From contig WPIO01000169.1 in the NCBI GenBank assembly GCA_009760855.2, positions 62,001 through 126,000 on the forward strand: a stretch of 64,000 bases of DNA, in the 5' to 3' direction. The first letter of the stretch is position 1; each line of letters starts with the position of its first letter. This DNA is from Cristatella mucedo. Lineage: Eukaryota > Bryozoa > Phylactolaemata > Cristatellidae. The notes beneath the pieces were generated by a model. It saw only the letters and a list, made by a program, of their open reading frames with translations, was not told the origin of the DNA and made no database searches. This document shows positions 46,445 to 64,000 of the stretch, one piece after another. A program made the position numbers and the translations under genes.

Positions 46445-46720
46445 GCCCAACTTGCGTCAGAACATCCCCTGACTTGACCACGTTTAAAAAGAACTTAAAA
46501 ACACACCTATTTAGGACAGCATTGGTCCCTGTAAGTCGTCCTTGATGTGCTTATGCATGCTGACCATGCGCATGTCACCCCTAACCATGTTATTCATGTT
46601 GTTTATCAAGCATGATATCACTCACCATTCAATCGCGTTCCCTTTGCAGCAAATGTAAAGCGCCTAGAAAGAGATTGAGTTCTCTGAGGGCGCTTTATCA
46701 AGTGTATTGTTATTATCCGG
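46445..46720 (+). mobile_element. LINE family A, 3' end
   Basis: It begins at the RTSPDLTTFKKNLKTHLF block and runs through the 3' UTR to an intact hairpin (46658-46698). Unlike the long copy at 7737-11205 it retains the 2 bp that keep that block in frame. Confidence 0.85.
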
Positions 46721-47399
46721 TCTAACCGCGAATTATGTATTTTAACGACTCGTAGTCCATCAAATTCCGGAGCCGCGCAGCAGTCGTGGCGTGGCCTATC
46801 TAGCTCCGTGCCGTTCTAGTAGGTTATTGCTGCCCGCGGCTCTGAATTAAGCAGGTAAGTCTTTAGCCGGCTGCCGTCTGACAAGACTCGTTACCCAGTT
46901 TCCACCATTAAAAAACAGTTTAGCTTCTTTTAAAAAGGAAATTCCAATCTCACGAGAGCATCCTCTAATTCTGCGCGCCGAAGAAGCACCGAGCAGAAAA
47001 GCCTTGTTCAGGCTCTAAAAATTGACAATGACCGTTTCGCATGAGTGCGAATCTCATCACTAGAGGATTCTCGGAGGGCCGTCCGAGAATTTTTTTAAAC
47101 GGAGTCTAAAGAGAGTCTCCCTTGTCGAAAGCCTAAAGCTGAGCCTAGGAGGCTTCAAGTCTCCCTTCCCGATAGACTTGAGCAGCTCCACGTAAGCAGA
47201 ATGTGAGCGCCTCTGGAGAAACGCCTTGAAGCTGCGTGCGAACCGTCTGAAACTTGGCTACACCTTGTTAATGATTTCGCTCCAAGCTCTGCCCCCAAAG
47301 CTAGCCACCCGGAATCCTCTTCAGACCCTGTGTCTCAAAAGAAACTCGCACCCTTGCAGTTAGTGCCAAACTCCTCAGCTCGTCCTCTCCTTAGAGGTG

Positions 47400-47580
47400 A
47401 ATGTTAGGCCCAGTGGGTAGGACCCTCGGCTCATCAACGTCAATGTGAATTTATTTGACCACCGAGGTATCCGGCTCGAGCCCTGCGGCATATGTGAAGC
47501 GCCCAAATAAAGATTATTTATTATGTATTATTAAGATTAAAGGTTATTTTGGGGCGCCTGCAAATTAATAACATCAGTAA
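47400..47580 (+). mobile_element. tRNA-derived SINE D, diverged
   Basis: CCGGCTCGAGCCCTGCGGCA, TATGTGAAGCGCCCAAATAA and a tail GGGGCGCCTGCAAATTAATA; a TATTATT insertion separates the hairpin arms. Confidence 0.62.
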
Positions 47581-47599
47581 TAATAACATCGAAGCTGTC

Positions 47600-48475
47600 A
47601 CATTGCATCACCTCTTACCGACGTGCATCGCCTTCCCATCATGCAGCTTGTCGAGTTCAAGGTCAGGTCTCTTCGTTCTCTGTTCTTTTCACGGTTTATA
47701 CTCTTCCTCCTGCCGATATGATTGACAAGCACAATCTAGGCTTTCACTTCTATGTGGATGACACTCAGTTGTACCTTTGCTTTGATCCCTCCCAGCCACC
47801 AAGTACATATAGTTTTCTCACACCTCCCTTGTTGCATGCATTGACCGTATCGTACATGGATCGCAGCAAATTTCTTTAAATTCATTGATGATGAAACCAG
47901 CTTGCTAGTTATGGGCAAACCAAGTGTGATTCAGAAATTGGAAAGGCTGACGCTCAAAATCGGCTCTGCCAAATATCTCCTGTTGAATCCGTTTGAAATC
48001 TATGTGTCGTGTTTCAAAGTGACCTTTCTTTAGACCACCACATCGGCTCCACACAATCACAGTCTGCTGACTTTCAGGTAACACTGCTAAAATTCGGGCT
48101 CGTTTAGCTAAGGATACCACGTCCAAGTTGGTCCATGCATTCATGACATCCCGTCTTGACTTCTGCAATTCACTGCTTGCCGGCCTACCGGCCTGTGCAA
48201 TCAGGCACTTGCAGCTGGTGCAAAACTCTGCAGCTACGCTTGTCTGTCGTGAGCATTGCAGTTGCCACATCGCACCACTTCTCGCCTACCTGCACTGGCT
48301 TCCAGTCAAGCAACGCATCGACTTCAAGGTTTTGTCGCTCACTTTCAGGTCACTTCATTCATTCATAGGCTCCAGCCTACCTATCAGATCCACTTCCCAC
48401 CAGGGTAAGCATTGTAACACATACTTTTCCGAATCTAATTGTTTACCTATATCTCTTATGAACCTACAAACCAGA
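47600..48475 (+). mobile_element. LINE family A, rearranged 3' half
   Basis: A short piece of the LPV..DFKV block at 47610-47680 is followed by RT motif C onward (FHFYVDDTQLYLCF, with YVDD instead of YADD), then [20 protein letters not shown] and further C-terminal coding sequence. Several frame breaks. Confidence 0.82.
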
Positions 48476-48874
48476 AGTGGTGGTCATTCTTGCATTAGAC
48501 AGGAAAGACAGGCTTATCCAATTCTTGAACTTGGTGGCCGAGCCCCGGAGGTTATTACTAAATAAAAAAAGTATCTTCTTTTTTTGGTATCCGGATTTCA
48601 TTAAGGTGCCTAGGGATGTGGTATGGAGATCCAGTGACTTCTTCCTCCTGCTTGGCCGACCCGCAGGAGTTTGTCACTATACCTAGCTCCAGCCTTAATA
48701 CGAGTAGCTGCTTCAGGCAATGTCAAGGTCGGCAATGCTACAGGAACATAAGAGAACGAGCCTTTGTTCATTTACGCCATACTTGCAAAGAGAGCTGTAG
48801 TTTGAAACTGACCTTTCTCAGGGCCGCATGTGTTAGTTAGCCCGGTCCTTAATGTAATCTAACCAAATGTGTCA

Positions 48875-49735
48875 CCATCTGTAATTCCACAAAGCCAATA
48901 ATACTACATGGGTGTCACGCAGGATTTTTTTTATAGCACACTGCACTCACAGCCTACGCAGCTTCGATACGAATTTTGTGGCCAACAGACTTGTCTCATG
49001 CAACGAAGAGAAAGTGAGAAGCATAGCAGAGTCAGGGAGAGCAGTTGAGGGAGGTAGTGAGTAGCATGGAAGTAGCAGCTCAGGACCGCTAAAAAGGATG
49101 AGCCATAGTCGGTTGCAGGAGAGTAGCTGTCGTTGCATAAGAACTTTGGAAGCGAGTTCCACAGTCTAGGACCTGCAGAGCTAAAGCTTCTGTCACCAAC
49201 GGTCTTTAAGTGGAGGAATGGAACAGCTAATCGATTGCTCACACAGGACCTGAGAGCACGAGGAGGCTGAAACTGGTGCAGCGGTTCAGTTAAATAAAAT
49301 AAATCCTAGCTGATTAAACAGCATCTTTTTGTATAGCAACAGAACAGCCTTTGCGGCTATCACCACCGCTTGCGGTGGCGATAAAGAATCGCCCACCGCA
49401 GAATCGAACCCGAGACCTCGGGACCGAGGTCGTGAAAGCAACCGCCTTACCTAGTGCGTGCCATCACGGCTCACCAATGAAGGAGCCAAGCTGTGTCGGG
49501 CCTTGTGGGTCATCGTAAGAACTTTGGTCTTTATCTGCTGATCAACCGGTAGCTATCTAAGCTCTTTTAAAAAAGGAGACACGAGGTCAATTCTCTGGGA
49601 CTTGAAAACTAGCCTTGAAGCCGTATTCAAAGCCAACTGCAGTGGCCCAGTGGCATTTTTCTGTAGCCCAGCCTAAAGAGAATTACGATAATCTAGCCAC
49701 GAAAGAATTAAGGAGCTACTTAAATTTAATGAATG
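48875..49735 (-). mobile_element. LINE family B, 3' part, interrupted by SINE C
   Basis: 48875-49290 (3' end, RLWNSLPKFLCNDSYSPATD) and 49478-49735 (LVFKSQ..., LPV.Q block) are contiguous in the family consensus. The SINE C at 49295-49475 separates them. Confidence 0.82.
49295..49475 (-). mobile_element. tRNA-derived SINE C inside LINE B
   Basis: Full-length minus-strand copy, with AAATAAAATAAATCC on its tail side and GGTGAGCCGTGATGGC at its head. Confidence 0.85.
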
Positions 49736-49756
49736 TCGACCGCAGTTCCATCCGAT

Positions 49757-49760
49757 GGAC

Positions 49761-49814
<54 letters not shown>

Positions 49815-49882
49815 ATATATATATGTATATATATATGTATATATATATATATATGTATGTATATATATATATATATATATCC
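49757..49882. repeat. (TA)n/(TATG)n microsatellite
   Basis: It is flanked on both sides by CCGATGGACATAT, a 13-bp direct repeat. Confidence 0.92.
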
Positions 49883-50568
49883 GATGGACATATAATAAGG
49901 CATGAAGAGCCTCTGCCATTCCTGCTGCACAGCAGCCGTAGCCAAGCAGTCAGAACTAACGTGGCTGAATACTATTTTTAGCTATTGCATTTCAGGGCTA
50001 GTCGATGTAAGATTCATTCACCCAAGGCATCTTATGAAACCCGGAGGGAGGGGTGGGTGGTTCGCTGGAGGGTGTCTCTAAGTAGACTGAACAAGAGCTC
50101 CGGAGTGCCTTTGCAGCTCAGTCGCTGGGTGCCGAGTAGCCAAAATCGGGCAGCCACTCGAACGGCAGCAGCAGCAGGTGCCCAGCCCTTGGCCTGCGGC
50201 CTGCATGGCCGAAGCGTCGGCTAGTTCGCAAGACGGGGGGGGGGGGAGGGGGGCTCGGGATTTCTGCGATTTCTCTTTCACCAACCATCTATTGCGGTCG
50301 GTCAATCGGAATGCAGATCGAGAGGCGACCACGGACTAATTAAAAAGGAGCCGTAACTCTATGCTGGCACGGCCACGTGGTCATTCTTTCACATCTTGTG
50401 CTTGCACGTCACCAAAATGTGGCCAACAAATGTTGACGCCATTACAACATGGCAGTCAGAGCGCGTCTGCACGAAGCATTTGGGCTGCATCTAGCTAGGG
50501 GCACGGAGGAGGCGAGGCCTGCGAAAGCGCTGAGCGCCGGGCCGGGTCGCAAGCGCCGATCGTCACTC

Positions 50569-58773
<8,205 letters not shown>

Positions 58774-58827
58774 CTGCAGGCGAAGAAGGCCCGAAGTCAC
58801 AACTGCACATTGCATAACTGCATAATC

Positions 58828-58925
58828 ACGAATAATACTAATAATACATTTGATAGAGCATCCTCAGAGAACTCAATCTCTTTCTAAGCGCCTTTATACA
58901 TTTGCTGCAGGGTAAGCACGATCGA
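58828..58925 (-). mobile_element. LINE family A, 3' tip
   Basis: AAT units, hairpin and TTTGCTGCAGGGTAAGCACG block, just upstream of the first visible MAGI exon. Confidence 0.72.
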
Positions 58926-59234
58926 TTATTAAATTTCATAAGAATAGTAATGACTAATTTCATTCATAGTCGGACTGGTTTAGCACGCTGCCACTTCAAC
59001 CTACTTTAAGATGGGAATAGTGAAACATTGGCGTACAGCATCAGCCTATATGACTGCCGATATATTGTTTGTGGCACCTGAATTAGAGTGTGCACACGCG
59101 ATGAAGGAAGTGCGGCCAAGGACTCGGAGAGCTCGTCCTTTGACATTCCACTGCCTACCATATGGCAGCAGAGCAGTGGTGAAGGGGCCCGAGGCCACTA
59201 GATCAGGTCAGCAGCAGCATGAACGTGGTTAAGA

Positions 59235-59662
59235 CTGACTGCCTCGATCAGGCTCATCAGCCTGTTTGCGCCCTCAGGTCCTGTGTGGACAATAAATTAG
59301 CTGTCCCAGTCCTCCGCTTAAAGACAGTTGGCGACAGAAGCTTTAGCTCTGCAGGTCCTAGACTGTGGAACTCGCTTCCACAATTCTTACACAACGACAT
59401 CTACTCTCCAACTGCCGACTATGGCACATCTTTTTCAGCGGTCCTGAACTGCTACTTCTATGCTACTCACTACCTCAACTGCTCTCCTGACTCTGCTTTG
59501 CTTCCCCCTTTCTCTTTGTTGCGTGAGACGAAGTCTGTTGGCTCAATGCGTACCGAAAGCCGCTTAGGCTGTGAGTGCGCCATACAAAACTCTCCTGCGT
59601 AACACCCACATGGTCTTTATGACTTTGTGGAGTTACTGACGGAGATACATTACATTACATCA
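59235..59662 (+). mobile_element. LINE family B, 3' end
   Basis: Encodes [20 protein letters not shown] and [20 protein letters not shown], then the family 3' end and (ACATT)n. Very close to the 15652-17055 copy, so probably a recent insertion. Confidence 0.88.
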
Positions 59663-60404
59663 TTTTTGTCGATGACAATGAGAGATAGCCACCGCAGCAT
59701 TTCCACATGTAATTGAATAAAGTGCAGGTCAAAAGCCTGCTCACCAGTACTTAGAAATTCAATCTTCCATTTCAAGTACAAGAATGCACTTTGTAGCTAA
59801 ACAAGCAAATTAATAAACTGTCTTCCCAGATACTTTTGCTACGACACTCGAGACACTCGCTGAACCATCGTAGCAGCACCATACAAATCACAGAAGAGCA
59901 ACGTCAGTGACTCTCGTGCCGACTCACTCGCGGACTCGTGTCCTCGCATTCAAAACTATACTATGATATAGTTGATGATATATGATGATAAATATATCAT
60001 AAAAGGATGATATATTACGCATCGTCATGATAAAAATGCACACGGTGCCTTTAAAAGACCCAAGCTCCATTCCAATCATCCTCCGTGCGCTGGACAAGAA
60101 ACGTGTCAGGGAATTTCTTTCGATTGGCCACCACTGAGCTTTTCCAACGAAGAGCTGCCCAGCAGGCAGCAGGTCTCGTCTAGCTCGTGCCCGGCTGCCC
60201 ATCTGACCTTGCTGCCCATCTTGACACGCGACCTCTCGGGGACAGCTAGCTTTTGTTAATCTCGGACATGCTGCTGCCCTCGGACATCTGCTAGCTTCGA
60301 CAGCGGAGGACGGTCAGTTGATTCCACACTTCCGAGCCACGTCCCGGTGCAGCGACCCTGTGCATCATTCCGGTAAGCAAAGCTGCAGGACGTATCTGCA
60401 ATCT

Positions 60405-61025
60405 GCATCTCCTCGTTAAACTCCACAAAGCCACACAAGACCAGGTGGGAGTTATGCTTAAAAAAATCCTAGCTGATTATACAGCCTCTTTTTGTATAAC
60501 GACAGAAGAGCCTGTGTGGCTTTCACCACAGCTTGCAGTAACAATAAAGGATCGCCCACCGCAGGAAACAAACCCACGACCTCGGAACGAGGTCGTGAAA
60601 GCAACCGCCTTAAGGGGTTTCTATAGCGCACGCACTCAAAGCCTAAGCAGGGTTCTGTTCGCATACGGTAGCAAACAGAGTAAACGTATGAAACGAAGAG
60701 AAAGTGGGAAGCATAGTCGAGTCAGGAGGGCAGCCGAGAAAGTGAATGCCATGGAAATAGCAGCTAAGGATGGCTGGAGAGGGTGTGCCAGAGTTGGCAG
60801 TAGAGAGGATATATCGATTGCACAAGAACTGTGGAAGTGAGTCACAGAGTCTAAGGCATGCAGAGAAATTTGTTCAACATCAAAAGCCTTAAAAAGAGAA
60901 AAAATGGAGTAGCTAATTTTTCAGTCATGGTACCTAAGAGCACGAGAGGCTGAAACTGTTGCAGCAGTTCACGTAGGGTATGCGGAGCCAAGCCATGGCA
61001 TGCCTTGCAATTCAAAGCCACTACT
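60405..61025 (-). mobile_element. LINE family B, 3' part, interrupted by SINE C
   Basis: The 3' end CACAAAGCCACACAAGACCA lies at about 60422-60441, and the coding block resumes at 60613 (TCTATAGCGCACGCACTCA) up to about 61025. The intervening 60461-60612 is SINE C. Confidence 0.75.
60461..60612 (-). mobile_element. tRNA-derived SINE C inside LINE B, head truncated
   Basis: It runs from the poly-A side (TTAAAAAAATCC) to GCAACCGCCTTA; the first ~20 bp of the SINE head are missing. Confidence 0.8.
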
Positions 61026-61119
61026 TCCCTTTCTATCTGCTAAGTAACACGGAGCCGTCACAGCTCCTTCTGCAAAGCAGACACGTGGCTGAACCTCCTG
61101 GATTCGTTAGGAAGTCTGC

Positions 61120-61264
61120 CGAGCTGGTTTGGTCTAGCGGTTAAGGTGCTCGCCCCGACCAAGGTCTGACTGAGGTCGTGGGCTCGAGCCCCCCCCCCCG
61201 GCATTTGTGAAGCGCCTGAATAAAGATTAAGTTCTCTTGGGGCGCTATATAAATGAATTATATT
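61120..61264 (+). mobile_element. tRNA-derived SINE D
   Basis: A-box-like TGGTCTAGCGGTTA at 61130-61143, B-box-like GGCTCGAGCCC at 61181-61191 followed by a C run, then the 3' hairpin and CTATATAAATGAATTATAT. Confidence 0.86.
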
Positions 61265-61267
61265 TAT

Positions 61268-61445
61268 CCACTAACCACATTTGCATGCAACACCTAACCA
61301 TATTATTTATTTTGTTTGTTTTTCAAGCATGATTTTACTTACTATTCTATTGCATATCACTTTGCAGCAAATGTAAAGCGCCTAGAAAGAGATTAAGTTC
61401 TCTGAGGGCGCTTTATCAAGTGCAATATTATTATTATTATTATTA
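61268..61445 (+). mobile_element. LINE family A, 3' tip
   Basis: 3' UTR, intact hairpin (about 61375-61413) and (ATT)n tail. Confidence 0.82.
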
Positions 61446-61564
61446 CAGCCATATTCATCACTAGCGGGGTAGAGGCTTAATGGCTCAGTTCGGCATCCCA
61501 GCCGAAACTGAATTTCAGTAGTCAAGTCTGGACAGAACCAAGAAGCAGAAGTTGGATAAAATAA

Positions 61565-61642
61565 ATAAATAAATCCTAGCTGATTAAACAGCCTCTTTTT
61601 GTACAGAAGAGCCTTGACGGCTATCACCACTGCTTGCACCTA
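61565..61642 (-). mobile_element. tRNA-derived SINE C, 3' part only
   Basis: AAATAAATAAATCCTAGCTG to GGCTATCACCACTGCTTGC; the tRNA-like head is absent. Confidence 0.75.
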
Positions 61643-62034
61643 GATTTCTAGCCAATCGCCCTGGTAGGCGGTCCCTAATCTTGGACATGGATCTGGCTTG
61701 GACACGGCTGTGGACTAGCTGTAACTAGCCGTGGAAGCAGTGCATCTCATCGCACATGTATCTCAGTGGCCCGAGCGTCTCTGACCGATGTACTGTCATC
61801 ATCACCCAGCCACAGACTGTGACCCGCTGAAAAGCTGAAGGAAGCTACAAGTATTAGGCTGCTGGGAAGATTATGGGAGATTATGAATTTATAGCTACCT
61901 CTTTAGGTATCGATGAATTTAACTAATGCTCTCATTAACAAACTGCCGAACCTGATGCTCTTGAGCACGAGTGGTTCACTAACCAGGGGCGAGGCAGCAA
62001 CAGAACAAAGGGAGGGATAAATATATAATTACCT
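61643..62034. other. No feature recognised
   Basis: About 390 bp between repeat copies right of the first visible MAGI exon. No PDZ, WW or guanylate-kinase coding block is visible here or elsewhere in 58930-64000, so the next MAGI exon is outside the window or unrecognisable. Confidence 0.4.
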
Positions 62035-62150
62035 ACAATTCATTAGTACAGGGCCCTAAGAATACTTAATTTCTACTCGGGCGCTTCACATCTGCCACGG
62101 CGCTCGAGCCCACGACCTCGGGCTAAACCAGCTCAGCGATTCAGTGCTCT
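62035..62150 (-). mobile_element. tRNA-derived SINE D, internally deleted
   Basis: Minus strand shows TGGTTTAGCCCGAGGTCGTG then GGGCTCGAGC and the 3' hairpin; the region between A and B boxes is lost. Confidence 0.68.
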
Positions 62151-62159
62151 TCCTCTCAA

Positions 62160-62312
62160 CTTTGCCGAGCTAGTTTGGTCCAGTGGTTAAGGTGCTCGCT
62201 CCGACCAAGGTCTGGCTGAGGTCGTGGGCTCGAGCCCTGAGGCATATGTGAAGTGCCTGAGTAGAGATTAAGTTCTCTTGAGGCACAATACAAATGATTT
62301 ATTATTGTTATT
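62160..62312 (+). mobile_element. tRNA-derived SINE D
   Basis: TGGTCCAGTGGTTAAGGTGC, GGCTCGAGCCC, GAAGTGCCTGAGTAGAGATT; tail becomes TTATTGTTATTATTG. Confidence 0.84.
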
Positions 62313-62691
62313 ATTGTTAACTGAAGTGTTGGAGGTCAGCCATCAGATCAATCTCTTTCAGGGCAGCGGTAACCGCATCCGCTTGAGAGTCAGTAGGTGT
62401 AGTAGCAGCAGCAGTTGGAGAGGCTGTTTGAATGGAAGCCCTTTGAAAAGGGAGCAGAACTCTGCTGAACACCTAGGCATGCCAAGGCTCATGAGCTGTC
62501 CCGGTTAAGCTCGAAAATGTAGCAGAAAACAATTCGTCTTCTAACATTTACATATTCCACTGTAGACGGATATCGAAAACGTACAAATTGGCTTTTAAAG
62601 CAACCGTTTCTTCGTCTGTCCTACTAATGCGGCCGAGTTCCGACAGTGGGTTTAGTCCAATGTCAATCTTTCTAGGTTTAACAAGAACCCT

Positions 62692-63582
62692 GTTAAATCT
62701 GCACGAAATATAGGTGTCCTGTTCCAAAGTGACCTTTCGTCAGACGACCACATCAGCTCCACAATCAAGTCTGTCTACTCTCAGCTACATTACATTGCTA
62801 AAATTCGGGCTTGTTTAGATAGGGATACCACATCTAAGTTGGTCTATGCATTTGTGACTTCCCATCTTGACTTCTGTAATGCACTGCCCACTGGCCTACC
62901 GGCATGTGCAATCAGGCAGGCGCTTACAGCTGGTGCAAAACTCTTCAGCTAGGCGTATGTCGTGAGAGTTGCAGTTGCCACATCACACCACTTCTCGCCG
63001 ACCTGCACTGGCTACCAGTCAAGCAACGGATCGACTTCAAGGTTTTGTTGCTCACTTTCAAGTACCTTCATTCTTTGGCTCCAGCCTACCTATCAGATCT
63101 ACTTTCCCACCAGGCTAAGCATCGTACCACCGCTTTTTGGAATCTAGCTGCTTACCTGTACCTTGTACCAACCTCAAGACCTTTGGAGACCGTGCCTTTA
63201 GTTCGCATGCTCCCAAAGCCTGGAACTTACTCCCGACTTCCGTCACGACATCTCCTGACTTGTCCACATTTAAAACGAAATTAAAAACGTATCCATTGTA
63301 TGACAGCATTTTGTGGATCCCTGTGATTCGTCCTTTATGTGCTCATGCATGCTGATACTGTGCATGCTGCCACTAACCACACTTGCATGCTGATAATAAT
63401 AATAATAATAATGTACTTGATACCCTGTGTATGTCACCCATAACCATGTTATTCTTGTAGACATTGAGCATGCTAACACTAACCATTCCATCGTGCTTCC
63501 TTTGCAGCAATGGTAAAGCCCCTAGAAAGAGATTGAATTCTCTGAGAGTGCTTTATCAAATGTATTATTATTTTATTATTAA
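62692..63582 (+). mobile_element. LINE family A, 3' half
   Basis: Coding block with LADLHWLPVKQRIDFKVLLL, then APKAWNLLPTSVTTSPDLST, 3' UTR, hairpin and ATT tail. An extra (AAT)n plus TGTACTTGATA at about 63392-63422 lies inside the UTR and looks like a second inserted tip. Confidence 0.83.
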
Positions 63583-63604
63583 AGTTGCTACTAACAGCCT
63601 CTCA

Positions 63605-63965
63605 AATAATACAAGCAATAATAAATCGTTCGTATAGCACCTAAGAGAGCCTAATCACTATCCGGACGCTTTATAACTAACGGCAAGGAGATGATGAGTC
63701 AAGAACCAATGGTCAACGGTATGCACGGTATCACGCTTAGGCAGACATGCAAAAGCATGCAAGAAGACATAAAGCGCACCGCTTATTAAGAACTCATGCA
63801 CCATGTAACATGCACTGGATCGTGCACAGCACTGAGCATGCAGGGCTGGCACAGCAATGACAAGTTACTGTATGCTGGCACGAAGGGAAAGCTGGCAGAA
63901 ACAGATGAGTCATCAATTGGAATCTAAACATGCAAAGTCACTGCAGGTAGTGACCGAAGCATAAA
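63605..63965 (-). mobile_element. LINE family A-like fragment, diverged
   Basis: Resembles 31868-32345 (decayed hairpin, GGTAGTGACCGAAGC block). It ends next to a SINE C at the window edge. Confidence 0.65.
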
Positions 63966-63967
63966 AC

Positions 63968-64000
63968 TACTAGCTGATTTAACGGCCTCTTTTGTATAGC
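63968..64000 (-). mobile_element. tRNA-derived SINE C, cut by window edge
   Basis: CTAGCTGATTTAACGGCCTC and the TTTTGTATAGC block begin here; the rest lies outside. Confidence 0.65.

Larger units (their letters stand above)
46721..50568. other. Intergenic DNA between MAGI and the POGLUT1 upstream region, repeat-filled
   Basis: Holds the LINE A, LINE B, SINE C and SINE D copies and the TA microsatellite listed separately. The unassigned parts (46721-47400, 48480-48870, 49885-50568) show no coding block I recognise. Confidence 0.45.

Noticed and set aside
60256-60438. Possible small exon (MCGFVEFNEEMQ...) on the minus strand
   Set aside because: Its first part matches the LINE B 3' end (GGTCTT..TGACTTTGTGGAGTT type) and the rest lacks homology.

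Overview
The window is nuclear DNA of a metazoan. It has spliced genes with GT-AG introns, animal-specific protein families, very long microsatellites, and many decayed non-LTR retrotransposons and tRNA-derived SINEs. I cannot fix the phylum from sequence alone; the mix of L2-like LINEs, tRNA SINEs and intron positions suggests an invertebrate. Nothing in it is bacterial or viral.

Two host genes can be reconstructed, both on the minus strand and arranged head to tail. (1) A complete ten-exon gene, 44876 down to 32828, encodes a 417-residue POGLUT1/Rumi protein O-glucosyltransferase (CAP10 domain, ER lumen, glucosylates EGF repeats of Notch-type proteins). All splice phases agree, the start codon is preceded directly by an in-frame stop, one intron uses a GC donor, and the usual C-terminal ER-retention tetrapeptide is missing. 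(2) The 3' part of a MAGI-family scaffold gene (six exons, 58773 down to 50569) carries the last two PDZ domains and a long Ser/Ala/Gly-rich tail; its 5' exons lie beyond the right edge. About 5.7 kb separates the two genes; the part next to the POGLUT1 start is CpG-rich and probably holds its promoter. The two proteins have no obvious shared pathway.

The left half (1-32 kb) shows no host gene that I can support. It holds CpG-rich stretches (about 1.4-2.35, 12.4-13.8 and 22-26 kb) and transposon copies. Four repeat families recur throughout. LINE family A (L2-like; the best copy is 7737-11205, with endonuclease and reverse transcriptase in one frame broken by three stop codons) ends in a hairpin plus an (ATT)n tail. 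LINE family B (L2-like; best copy 15652-17055) ends in an (ACATT)n/(ACATG)n tail. SINE C is tRNA-derived, with a GGTTCGAATCC B box. SINE D is tRNA-derived, and its 3' end carries the same kind of hairpin as LINE A, which suggests that it borrows that LINE's reverse transcriptase.

Simple and tandem repeats are abundant: two unrelated 22-bp arrays (11.3 and 15.2 kb), a 193-bp tandem duplication (26.4 kb), a 15-bp minisatellite abutting a POGLUT1 splice donor (37.2 kb), a 20-bp palindrome array (53.3 kb), about 245 bp of (CA)n beside a MAGI splice donor (54.0 kb), and long TC, AT, GA and GACA runs. I found no novel multi-gene system. The most interesting signals are the LINE/SINE shared 3' hairpin, the GC-AG intron beside the minisatellite, and the loss of the KDEL-like tail.
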